Source: Kalmusia sp. IMI 367209
Lineage: Eukaryota; Ascomycota; Dothideomycetes; Pleosporales; Didymosphaeriaceae
Length of the DNA stretch: 64,000 bases
Reading direction: 5' to 3'
Assembly (NCBI GenBank): GCA_027946365.1
Contig: JAPEUQ010000003.1
Span: forward strand, 2,728,001-2,792,000
Shown: positions 1 through 11,558 of the stretch, piece by piece
Layout: the number at the start of each line of letters is the position of its first letter
Numbering within the stretch: the stretch's first letter is position 1
Position numbers and translations under genes: made by a program
The notes under the pieces: model-generated
Told to the model about the DNA's origin: nothing
Database searches by the model: none
Seen by the model: the letters and a program-made list of their open reading frames with translations, nothing else

Positions 1-2855
1 TCGGCATTGGAGTATCGTTACATTGAGCTTCTCGAATCCAAGATAGCACACCTAGAGACTCAACTTGCAAGCGTAAGTGTAACAGACTCGACAAGCAACA
101 GCACGGTTAGTCATTTTACCGACAACATCCACTCATAAAAGCTTCCAACTATCATAGTGAGGTCTTCCTACCTACGATGTACCTCACTAACCGACCATTC
201 TGAAAACGTATCTTTCATAACATATCACATATGCCATTCTAGTTCAAAGCTAAGCGAGATTCAGGCACCAGAGACTGCGACGGGGACCACGGAGCACAAA
301 GATACCTCAAAGGCTGCTGCCGATGTATGTCTTCAATGCAGCACGAGTGTCGCAAGGGCTAAGCTCAAGTACAGGGAACACCTGACAATGTCCAGAAATC
401 GGCGGAGGTTGAGGTAGAGCCACGATACAAGACGATCATCAGTAAATGGGACGCCGACGAAGGCGATTTCAAGGACATCGATGCAACGAAAAAGGAAGAG
501 AAAAAGGAGATCGGTCCCCAAAACAAATCGCAACGGGCCTTCACCTTTCGAAAGCTCACTATGGGGCGTACTCGCTACCAAGCATACCGAAACCAAAGCG
601 AATCCGTCTCATCCGAGGTGGAGATTGAGTTCAAACCACTTCAGCGCTTGCTGGGTAAATTAACCTCAAAATGGGGGTGGAGCGACATGGTTGTCAACTG
701 TCGATCACCATACATCCCTCTTATACATTCATGGGAGGAAGCGCTAGAAGAATCTCGTAAGGTTGTCGAAGAAGATCCAGACGAGAAACAGGCCCGAGCC
801 GATTTAGCAGAGCTATTGCAGATGCTCTCAACTTCTTCGGGATATCTCCCACTCGATCGGTATTTCAAGGATCGACATACATTTGCCGAGGAAGGTACGA
901 TCACGCACAGTGCTCTTTGGACACTGTTTCCGCCCGGGACCCTCATTGTATCGCAACCATTCTTAGAAGAGCCACAGGTTTTCTCGGTGCAATCCTGTGA
1001 TGGCTTTGTGAATGAAGATCATACATTCGATCTAATTTGCTATAGTTTTGATTGGAATGGCTACGAGTTTAGTCGCGTACCTTTTGAAATGAAGATTCCA
1101 TATTGGGGTCCTGACCGGCGAAGTATTATCGAATTACCATTCTTCCCCTTGAAGTATTATGTGGATGTTACAGCAGAGGTTGGCACCGAAGATAAATCAA
1201 TTGAGAAGCTCACCGAGAAGCTTATCAAGCGAGGGAAAAAGTTCGTGAGCATATGCACCGCTGCTAAGGGCAAGCAGATGTTCAAATACACGGGTGACGC
1301 ACACTTTCACACTGGTCGAAGTCTCCTGCATAGGGTTGATAGTTCAACCGGGGAGCGTGTTCGATCTTCGGATGATTCAATGTCCATGTCGGGGATCAAT
1401 GATACCAATACACGCCATGACCAGCGTAGTGTGAGCAAGAAACGGGTATGTAAAATATGCAAGCAAGTCTTGACTTACTTTTAACATCAAGCAGGTGGAT
1501 GGTACTACTATGGTAGATTTCACGTCCTTCTACGAGTACCTGTCGGCAAACACGCCTATCCTAGGCCCCATGCCCAGATACGAAGGGCAGTTGGAGACAC
1601 TGTCCCCGGAGCGCCGAGCCAACCCGATCTTCCGCGAAATGTATAAATTCAATTGGGACAAGCATCCACCTAATAAACCGATGACACCGGAACAATACAT
1701 GATGTGCCCTCCCAGAGTTCTGGGTTACGCACTGAAGCAGAAGAAATGGGCGCAACTTCTGGTTGATCGACTTCAGCCGCCGGATGAAGCTGATGCAAGC
1801 ACCTTCCGCGACAAGCTCCAGCTCGATGAGGAGTTGAAGGATCTGGTTCAGAAGTCTGTGCAAGCCCATGAACTAGGAAAGGAGACGAACCGAAGTGGTC
1901 AGACGCTTGCATTACAAGATTTCGCGCCGGATAAGGGTAAAGGTCTGGTAATAATGCTTTATGGTACGCCTATTCATCTCCAAATCTTTGTATATCGATT
2001 ATACCGCTCTGCTTACTGCTGCACACAGGCTATCCCGGTGTAGGAAAGACGTTAACTGCAGAGAGTGTCGCGCTGATGGCCGGAAAGCCATTGCTATCTG
2101 TTGGGGTGTCAGACATAGGCATAGAAGGAGACAAAGTCGAGGCGAATCTGCAGAAGATTTTCGACCTAGCTGGAAAATGGGAGGCAGTCCTACTCTTGTA
2201 CGACTCTTACATACCTATCAGACCGCACTCACTGACACCGCACTAGCGACGAAGCCGATGTCTTTCTTGAAGCTCGTGGTGAAGGCGAGAATGATCTGCG
2301 ACGCAACGCCATGGTCTCTGGTGAGCTCTCATAAGCTGCCTCCGACATTCCCACAACTTCTAATAATCGTGCTAGTCCTTCTACGTGTCCTAGAGTACTA
2401 CGATGGCATCCTCATCCTAACAACTAATCGTATGAAATCCTTCGACATCGCAGTGCAAAGCCGCATTCGTACGTTTTCCCCTCCCTTCTCACCTACCTAT
2501 ACGCCCTAGTAACCCTCCCGACCTAGATATTGCAATCAAATATGAAGAACTCACCCAAGAGCAACAAATGGCTATCTTCCAATCTTTCCTCGAGCAACTG
2601 CGTGACAAGAAGCTTGTGGAAGACTTCAGCGACCTAATGCGCTGGGTTTCCGGACCAGGCCGCAAATTACAGTTCAATGGAAGGCAGATACGCAATGTAG
2701 TCAGTACGGCGCTAGGCATTGCGATGATGGATACTGAGAATGGTGGGAATAGGAAGTTAAACAGGGGGCATTTAGATCGCGTGGCGGAGCAGACGAAATT
2801 GTTCAAGCAGGATTTGAAGAGCCAGGAGGAGATTTTCAAGAGGATCACGAGATAG
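1..2855 (+). CDS. AAA+ ATPase with fungal N-terminal domain (5' end missing)
   Basis: The gene enters from the left edge. Exons 375-1445, 1495-1963, 2029-2197, 2247-2320, 2376-2468 and 2527-2855 join in one frame through GT-AG introns of 49-65 bp; a 50-bp intron at 325-374 also fits. The reading frame at 1-72 has a leucine/glutamate-rich helical look that may be a coiled coil; exon borders between 73 and 324 are not settled. Exon 375-1445 matches the beta-rich region that precedes the ATPase in fungal AAA proteins (the DUF7025 type). The ATPase core follows: Walker A YPGVGKT just after the intron at 1964-2028, Walker B LLFDEAD split by the intron at 2198-2246, sensor-1-like ILTTNR near 2420, and a helical lid to the stop. 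Known relatives are single-ring AAA proteins of unknown substrate. Family confident, 5' structure uncertain. Confidence 0.85.
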
Positions 2856-3862
2856 TAGCATATAGAGAATTAATATAGGACTTTCTTCTGCGCTTATACT
2901 TTGGTCCCCATGCTGGCAAGTGCTGCTCTTTGGAAGCATGTTTTGTACTTTCGAGTTGTCGATGTGCGATAGGCCCTGATTATAGCTTTCCCATGTCAAA
3001 CCTCCTATATTGAGTGTGTACTTAGCTTAGACAATGAGCGCATGACCGAAGCTCGCATGATAGGCCTGAAGAAGATATATTCGAATCATAATCTACGCGG
3101 GCATCTATGTGTGATGTTAGTAGAAAAGAGATTCTGCTATATTTGTCTACTTTTTCTTAGGTATACCTTTTGAATAGTTGGCCTCAGCACGTATAATATA
3201 TACAAGCAAACAGATTGGTAAGATAACCAATCGTGATCCGTAGTGAGAGCATGATCAGTGTATTTTTTCAATTTCGGATGACCGTTACTGTCACAAGATT
3301 CCAGGGTGAATATTAAAAAGGCGGGGAACGAAGGGTAGTCGCAGAAGTATAATACTATAGATTACACGAAGGGCATATGAGACTTTTGGGCATGTTGGTG
3401 TCAAGTAAGCAAAAGGCATACACAGGTAGGTATATACAATCGGCAACAACTAGACTAAAATAGCAGCTTCTTTTTCCCACTGGTAACCTGAATGATGTAT
3501 GAAGGTTGATCAAACAAATCCTAGAGGTACACTATGGTGGCGGAAAGCATTTAGACTATCTTCAGGTGTGATCATACCACTGATTTTGGCACATATAGCT
3601 TCCAGTTCACTATGATACAAAGCAGATAACAGTTTCGTCCGCATTCTTTGTTTATCACTCTCGTACGGAGTAGATATATCAATACAAATTTAAACACAGT
3701 TGCGGGGAATTCCTGTTATTGGCGGGGGGGGGATACGAAAGCACTAGTCCTAACAAAGCCTAGCGTTTGCTCTTTCCGCCTGCTGTGCAACTCAATTCTC
3801 CTTCCCCTCATTGCGAGTGTGCGGCATACAATTTTCCAATCTGGCCTACTTTGATTCATGAA
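2856..3862. other. Intergenic, no gene seen
   Basis: AT-rich spacer between the AAA gene and the ankyrin-CorA gene. It contains a 9-base G run at 3724-3732 and a pyrimidine-rich stretch before the next start codon. No conserved reading frame was seen. Confidence 0.6.
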
Positions 3863-6800
3863 ATGAGTTCGAATCTGGACTCAACTGCCGCTACTCGTGT
3901 GTATCGAATAACCGCGGACGAGTGGGCGGCCAATCTCTCTCCTACTCAACAGCTCTACGATGGCGCTCGAGATACTGGCGAAGCTAGACCACTTCTGGAT
4001 TTCCATCAGCGACCGGAGCCAAGAATACGGAAAGCGGTCGAGCACGATAATGTCAAACAACTTCAAGTTATCCTCGAAACCGTGAAGACGGGAAGACTTC
4101 TCGATAATGGCAAACTTTACCAGTACGATTGGCTCTTGCGTCTTAGTCTTCTTCGCAGTGCTGAGCTTGGGAAATATCATACCACTGAGCTGGTCTTGAA
4201 ATTGGGAGCGAAGACGGATGCATTGCCGTCACGGCAAAGTCCGCTCCTTCGGGCGGCTCATCGCGGACATATTGCCGTATTGCAGCTACTGATCAAGTAC
4301 GGCGCCTCAGTGGATGAGAGAAATCGCAACGGCATGACGATATTGATGCACGCAGCATGCAATAACAACGACTACACTTTTCATGCCTTTCAAATCCTAA
4401 TACGTGCCGGTGCACATCTTGACCTGGTCGACAATGAAGGAAGAACTGTGCTTCATCATCTAGCTGCGGACAAGAGTCACACCGTAGGAACAAACCTTCT
4501 TAACATAATCTTGGCTAAAATCAAGGACGTTGATGCAAAAGATAACAACGGGCGCACTGCGTTACATTGGGCATGTGCCACTGGTCATCTAGAGCTCACC
4601 CAAAGACTTCTACAAGGCCCAACATTGGGCTTAGTGAACATTACTAGCAGAGAGTCACTCGGAAGGACTCCCTTACATCTTGCCGTTTCCCACGGCAGAA
4701 GTGATATTGTAGCTCTTCTCCTGGAACAAGGTGCCGACGTCAATGCCCGTAGCGCTGGAGGGTGGACTCCTTTGCATATTGTCAGTACAATGCCCTATCA
4801 ATCCGAGAAACAAACTCTGATCACTTTTTGGCTAGGCATGTCAAAAAGCTAAATTCTTAGGCCGAGACTTTGGTGTTGTCAGTAAGCTACTCGAGAATGG
4901 AGCGCTGGTCAACGCGCAGACTACCACAGGAGAAACACCACTTCATCTAGCAGCTGAATCGGGTGTACAACCCATTCTTGAGAGTCTGATCCAGTGTCCT
5001 GGTATCAGATTAAACGTCAGAGATGAATACGGGAACACGCCATTTTCCAAAGCTGTCAAAGCTAAGTCGATGCCCGCAATTCATCTACTAGCTCCATTCC
5101 ATTCAGACAGGCTGTCTCCAGATGCACTGGAGGCTAGCCGCATCTTCAAAGCCACCATTGTGGATTTTGGAGATTACCCCAATGGAAAGCGACGTACGGA
5201 CAGGTCAATATTCGATTTACTCTATTCTCGAGCAATAGGGGAGTTTGACGGCCTGGCGTCAGTACCTGGCATCCGTGCATCTCCAAGACCAAATGACGCA
5301 ACTCATTTCCGTTGGATCAATCTTCCATCGAACAACATCAGCTGGGCTGAAGCACTGTTGACAAAGGCTTTTATCGAAGACGGTGACTATGATGTCGACA
5401 AATTCACGGCCGTGGAACGATCCATCGAAAATCTCCAGCGAGGGCAGAGGTTCCAGTCGCATTACATGAGACCGCTTTGCGAGATGACCTCTAAAGGATT
5501 GATTGTAAATCCTCATGCCGATCCGCCTCGATCCGATCCTCCTGGATCCAACAATCCTCCTATAATAGTCATAAATACTGGGCCCGCAGCGCTGGACGAC
5601 TCGCAGCGCAAAAGAAAGAAGAAAAGGAAGCCCAAACAAACCTCCTTAGATTTTAGCCAAAATGAACTGTCAACTACACAAGATAACACGACCCTTATGA
5701 CCGATCTACACGCTGGGAAATCGGTCGAGGGGGCCCATGATGTCACCACGAAGGATGAGAGTTACAGATCCAGACGTAGAAGTCGACGCAATTCCGGAAA
5801 AGCATCAAGGCTGTCTTCACAGTCCCCAAAACCCAGACCCAGTAGCAAGCTCCTCCGCGCTCCAAGAGAAAAGGCTGCCGGTAGTATATTCGTAGTCATG
5901 CCATATATCCGCTTTGAAACAGAGATGACTGTACAAGCAATGGATCAGACTATCAGAAAAGCGCTGTCACTCAATCCGGACTCGACTCGAATGATGTTGA
6001 ATACATCACACGTGTACCAAGAAACTTTCGGTCAACATCAGTCTCAACTGTCTCATCAAGACTTTGATATCCGTTCACTGTCATTTTATCGTAAAGTGGG
6101 TGATCGCGGAACCCGTAGTAACCTGGTAGGCTGCACATTGTCTATGTTGTTCTTTAAGTTGTTCTCGTAATAACTGGCCCCGCAGCATAAAGATTACAAA
6201 GCAAAGCTACCGGTATCAGGTAACCGACAAAAGCTCTCGCTTTACATGGTATGAATCATCTGATTAGATTTTTAGCCGGGCTGACGTATTGTATAGGTTG
6301 GCCAACTCTGGATGTGGGTCTTCAGCCATAATCTCATTGTCACCAGTATACCTCAACAATGGGAGTTACCCGAAGATGATCACTTGAATGTTCTTGAGGG
6401 AATCATCAAAGATATCAAAAACAAGAGCAAAGAAACCTTACCGGTGAAATCTGTGATAGACTTGGCTTCCATCATCGCTGCCCGTTGTGTCAAAATGTTC
6501 GATGCCAGGGTGATCAAAGAGAAAGACTACCCCTTCCTCGACAAGTTTGAGTCAGCCGTTACCAGTACAGACGAACAAGTAGACGAACTTTTCCGAGAGT
6601 TTAACTCTGACTCCCGGCAGGCTTCTGAATGGCTCAAGCGCCGCGGCAGGAGTAGCACCAACCCCCTAGATGAATCCGAAGCTGACCTGGATGCTGATGA
6701 CGACACTTCTGCCGAGCCCGAGTGTGTTGATCGTCTGCTTGACATCAATCCCGAGACGAGCCTGTTAGATTACATCCAAGGATTACGTGACGAGTTCACA

Positions 6801-7493
6801 TTGCTCAGGACAGTCCTTTCAAACCAAGACAATTTGCTCTCCCACTTGACGGATAAGGCTGAGCTCGAACCTCCTCAAGAAAGAGAGCTTAGACAATTCT
6901 GCCAGCACGAGCAGCGCATCCTGATGACCCACGATCGCGACATCGCGCGCATGGAGCAACATATAAGCGATGTCCATGCTTCAGTCACTAACCTCCTGGA
7001 CTTGAAGCATCGTTACGCCAACGTTTTCGAGGCTCGGTTTGCGCGATATCAAGCCACAGATACTGTCCACCAAGGCCAGACTATTATGGTGTTCACAGTC
7101 GTCACAGTCATCTTCCTCCCTCTCTCATTCGTCGGCACCTTGTTCACCATCAACATTTCGGATTTCCCCCAAGGCGATGGCGGAGAGCCTAGTATGACCC
7201 TTGCCTATGTTTCAAAGTGGGTTTTTGGCATCGGCTTTGCGATATCGGTCCCGCTAGTCGTCCTTGCGCTGAGCTATGAGAGCATGATGCGGTTCTTGAC
7301 AGAGCGGCGAAAAGGCTTAGCGGAGAAATGGCGCAACAGGCGTCGAAGTCGGTTTCAGGAGGTGTCGGTATCAGGCTTAGAGGAGAAAGACTGGAAAGAT
7401 ACCATGCACAACAAGCATGACCCTCCAGACATCGATCCCCCAAGAGCAAGACATTCAGAGCGGAAGAGCTTCAGAGCCTTAGCAGAGGCGTAA
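3863..7493 (+). CDS. Ankyrin-repeat protein fused to CorA-like membrane domain
   Basis: Four exons (3863-4784, 4861-6125, 6186-6248, 6297-7493) give 1148 residues; introns are 76, 60 and 48 bp. The start at 3863 is chosen because the upstream in-frame ATG (3767) adds a sequence without domain character. Residues about 100-400 hold ankyrin repeats, seen as repeated TPLHxA/TALHxA motifs with following helices. A low-complexity basic linker (KRKKKRK near residue 560) follows, then a CorA-like cytoplasmic region containing LYMVGQLWMWV, rebuilt across the 48-bp intron. The end has an acidic loop, a long helix and two membrane spans: the first ends FLPLSFVGTLFTINISDFP, the second is about IGFAISVPLVVLALSY. 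The canonical GMN selectivity signature is TIN here. Fungal ankyrin-CorA fusions are known; transport of Mg2+ or another ion is an inference only. Confidence 0.85.
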
Positions 7494-8903
7494 TAACACG
7501 GCAGCTGTTAACGGGCATACCAATAAACAATAACTGTAACACCTGCAATTCCCAACTCTTCGCTCACTCAATCGGCTAACCTCGCCAAAATGCCTCGGAG
7601 CAAAGTCGAAAGAGGTTGGCGTATGCTTGGGTTACCCCGGGGCATCTGTGCATTCTCATTTACGCTCCACATAATCGTGGCGATGAGGCTCAAGTTTAGG
7701 TTCAAAAAGCCTTCAGGTTTAAAAGCCTCTCAGTTCTATTGCTCCCCGGAGCGACTTAGGCGATCTTCGCATAGCCTTAGTGCGCATTCATCAGCCCTCT
7801 GGAACGCTGCATTCAGCATCTCGGCCAGGCTATACGCCTCTTCTTCGAGGGCAGACAGCGCAAAGATTTTGGTTCCCACATAAGCTCCCGCACCTCCAAA
7901 GGCGGGATGCACTGGCATGCATTCGTGCGTAGATCTAGCACTAGTTGGGGAACGGCGCATCAAGGGCACAACTCCGCAACGAATCAAGGCATAGGCAACC
8001 TTGCCACGCCTCTTCAACAAGGCTAGGAGCATTGTCTGGACTGTGACGTGCGCGGCTCAACGAACGTCTTGGCTACATCGAAAAAGGAACCAAGACCGGC
8101 TACCATGAGGCTCTTGAGCATTAGATCATCGCGTGCCCAATTGCCCCACCCCGGAGAAGGACCGACCTCAGATTAGAGGCTGATCCCGCAAGCGAGCTAT
8201 CGTGAGGCTGCTGTGGTCGAGGCCTACGGATGCTGCACAGAAGCGCGCTAGAAGCACGCTAGAAAGTGCTGTTGAGACCAGTAACAACCATGGCTTGGAC
8301 ATGGTCGACTACGATATGCAAGTGTTGTTGAATTCTTTGGTGAGCCATTTACCAACAATTGATGAGGTGGTGAAGAACTCCTTGGTGGGCATCAAACAAA
8401 ACGACTACCTATTGTGCGCCCACTCTGGGTGGTGTGCTTTGAAGGTCACGAGGTCAAAGTGATGCAATGCCATGCCTGCCAGGACACCACATACGCGTGA
8501 TGGAGTGGAGGCCCTTACTTACGTATGCCTGGAGATCTACTAGTTGGATTCGACTGGAGGCGGGGTGCGGGGAGACTTTCGGCGCCCACGAACTAGCCAT
8601 CTGCCAAGGATCCCCGGACCCCAGTCGCCTTCGCAGTAGCGTCAAAACTAGTATCTCATTGGCCCATCTGGGATCTAAACCAGTATGGCATATCGCGACT
8701 TTCTGGGGCGCCGCAATTCTTGTATGACCCTGTCTCCAGGCGGGCGGGCTCTATATAAGAAGCCTTGCCTGCCCGTCACTAACAGCATCGACAGCGCGCA
8801 TCAAGCATCACTGCCTCCCAGAGAGTAGCATCTGCATATCTCCTTTGATTCGAGATCACCTCAAATCCTCCAGACCCTACAAAACGACCCTGCCACAGCA
8901 ACA
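7494..8903. other. Intergenic and promoter region of the sugar transporter
   Basis: Only short unrelated frames are seen. A minus-strand stretch near 7739-7900 looks helical and could be a relic, but nothing supports a complete gene. The right end is the promoter of the transporter gene, with a TATA box and a CT/CA-rich leader. Confidence 0.5.
8752..8759 (+). promoter_or_regulatory. TATA box of the FucP-like transporter
   Basis: The sequence TATATAAG lies about 145 bp before the ATG at 8904, following a GC-rich stretch (GGGCGGGC). Position and sequence fit a core promoter for a strongly transcribed gene with a leader of roughly 110 bases. Confidence 0.6.
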
Positions 8904-10578
8904 ATGGCTGGCGGTGGCATTCCAACCGATGCTCCTGGTATTGCTGGAGGATATCTCAGTGGCAAGAAGCTCATCGTCCCCCTGAGCTTAGTCATATCCC
9001 TCTTCTTCCTATGGGGTTTCTCTTACGGCCTCCTCGATGTCCTCAACAAGCATTTTCAGACAGTGCTCGGTGTCACTCGTCTTGAATCAACTGGTCTGCA
9101 AGTCATGTACTTCGGTGGCGGCTATCTCTGCTTCTCTCCCGTCGCCGCTGAGGTCCTGAAACGCAGAGGGTACAAGACCACAATTCTGATGGGTCTCACC
9201 CTGTATTCTCTGGGAGCGATCTTCTTCTGGCCGGTTGCCCATTTCTCCACCCCTTCGAACCAAAAGTCTGCTTTCGGTGGCTTTTTGGCATGTACCTTTG
9301 TAATTGCGTGTGGTCTGGCAACTTTGGAAACATCGGCCAACTCCTACGCTGTGGTCATTGGTCACCCGGCTACCGCTTCTGCCCGCCTTCAGTTCTGCCA
9401 GAGCTGGAACGGTGTAGCATCTTTCATTGGCCCCTTGATCGCGTCCAAGGCCTTCTTCTCCGGCGATAATGCGAACTCTCTCACTGTATGTATCCACCTG
9501 ACGAAGATATCATGGTATCGTTTCTGACTAGACACTATAGAACGTCCAATACGTTTACTTAGCTGTTGCTTGCGCTGGAGCAGCTGTCGGAGTAATGTTC
9601 TTCTTCGCTAAGTTGCCGGAAGTCCAGGAAGCCGCTGTACGCTCAGCATCCATCGTTGCAGCAGATTCCGAGGAGCTCGGCATTGCCGTAGACCAATACG
9701 GCAATATCGTCAAGCAAAAGCCGCTGTGGAAAGAATACAACATGATATTCGGTTTCGTGGCCCAGTTCTGCTACGTTGGTGCTCAGGTCACGATAGCGAC
9801 CTTCTTTATTAATTATTCCACGGAGGCAGCTAGCTATTCGTCTGAACAGGGTTCGCGCTTACTCTCCTACGGACTTCTCATTTTCACCGTTGGTCGCTTC
9901 GTCGCTGCTGCCATGGCCTACTTCTTGGAGTCTAACTTCATCCTGATGGTCTATTCCTCTGTTTGCATCGCCCTCTCAGCTTACGTCTCAAACGCACACG
10001 GAGTCAGTGGAGTGGCATGCATCATCGTCATCTTCTTTTTCATGGCGCCGATGTACCCCAGCATCTTCACCATCGGTACCGCCAATCTCGGCAGGAACAC
10101 TCGTCGCGGCGCTGGTATTCTTGTCATGGGTGTCTCCGGCGGAGCCGTCTTTCCTCCGATTCAAGGTGCTATCGCCGATTCCGCCACCACCCGCATCTCC
10201 TACCTCGTTCCCATGGTCGGTTTCATCGTTGTACTTGCCTACGTCACAGCTCATTGGGTCCGCCACGGATTCCACATCCTTCGTGTCAAGGGCGATAATG
10301 TCGTTGCTACTGCTCTCGAAGGCGGTGCTCTCGGCGGAGCTGTTCAGACCGTTCATTACGATGAGAAGCGTCTTTCGGCTGTTGAGATTGAGAAAGTGCG
10401 TCGCTCTAGTCTTGCGGGCGCGCAGGTCAATCCGATCACCGGCGGATACCACGTCACTGCGGACCATGAGGCGGGCTTGGACCGTCGCTCTAGCATTGGA
10501 GGGCGTGTGAACTCCATCTTCGGCGGCTACGACCTAAAGCAAGATCGTGATGAGACAATCGAGCACTCATCTAAGTAG
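8904..10578 (+). CDS. MFS sugar transporter, fucose:H+ symporter (FucP) type
   Basis: Two exons (8904-9485, 9541-10578) separated by a 55-bp intron encode 539 residues with about 12 hydrophobic spans. Family marks are the first span FFLWGFSYGLLDVLNKHFQ, the segment LATLETSANSYAVVIG and QFCQSWNGVASFIGP, all characteristic of the FucP/glucose-galactose permease branch of the major facilitator superfamily. It probably sits in the plasma membrane and imports a hexose or amino sugar with protons; the substrate cannot be read from the sequence. The cytoplasmic tail carries two copies of a motif RRSS-G-VN-I-GGY about 40 residues apart, with serine clusters that could be phosphorylated. Codon use is C-ending and biased, which together with the TATA box suggests high expression. 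Confidence 0.88.
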
Positions 10579-11558
10579 GAAAGGGTGCGCTAGGAGTAGT
10601 TCGAACTTGGCGCTCGACAAGATTGACTTCGGTGTTCAGTCTTCGGAGGTTATATTTCTCGCGTTTTTGATACCTTTTCCTATTTTCAAGATACCGATGT
10701 TAGATTTATTGTGTACATGAGAATGATACCAAATCAAGACTATATGATAACACAAATCTGATACTCAAGTGATGTCATTGGACTTACCTTTTCATTTGGT
10801 GACTAGCACGAGGGTAGCTAAGATGAATGTAGAACGTGTGAAAATCTTACGATGGTCTCCAAAAGCGTTAGTGAGCTCATATGTAATACTCATAAGGAGT
10901 ATTATCAATGTGGACTGACATGGTAAATGAAGTTGTTTAATAGGGCCATTTGATATACTAATGTCGCTAAAGCCAACAATGTTGAGATTAGGTTGGAGAA
11001 GGGTTCAAGTAGATTACCAGTGCTCGGTGTCTTTGGATTAACTTGTCTCGGCTCTTAGACAAAACGTTAATGACAAGGGAAGCGAATCTATAAGGAAAGA
11101 ATATATACAGGCTGTATTGCGAGCAAGAAGTATATCTGGTAATCTGGTTGCGCTGTAGTAGCAATCTGTCGGTGCATTATGCAAAACCGCTTTACAAGAG
11201 AGCATCTATATCGTTGAGGTACGGAAGCGGTCTAGCCTTATTTTTAACAATGCTGATATCAAAGACTACAACATAGCCACAGCCACAGCTGACTCATGTA
11301 GAACCATCTACAAACTTCACGTGATAGTCAGCGGGTCAAAATATACCGAGCGTGCTGCACCACTAATTATCACTTCTGCGAGGCTGAGGAGATAATAGTG
11401 TCATTGAATTGTCGTTATAACAACAGTCTATTGCCTCATGACTAGGGGTTTATAAGGACTTGCTACATGAAATGTAGCCGGGTAGCGATTCGTCTATCTA
11501 CAATCTGACAACATACTTTGTTATATGACTCCCATATTGATTCTACATTGCTCAAGTC
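10579..11558. other. Intergenic, AT-rich
   Basis: Spacer between two convergent genes. It holds both 3' ends and no recognisable coding sequence, RNA gene or mobile element. Confidence 0.6.

Noticed and set aside
7736..8032. Minus-strand frame with a helical stretch (ALSALEEEAYSLAEMLNAAF)
   Set aside because: No start, splice partner or recognised family; at most a relic.
9963..10510. Several frames overlapping the transporter gene
   Set aside because: Out-of-frame shadows of the second exon.
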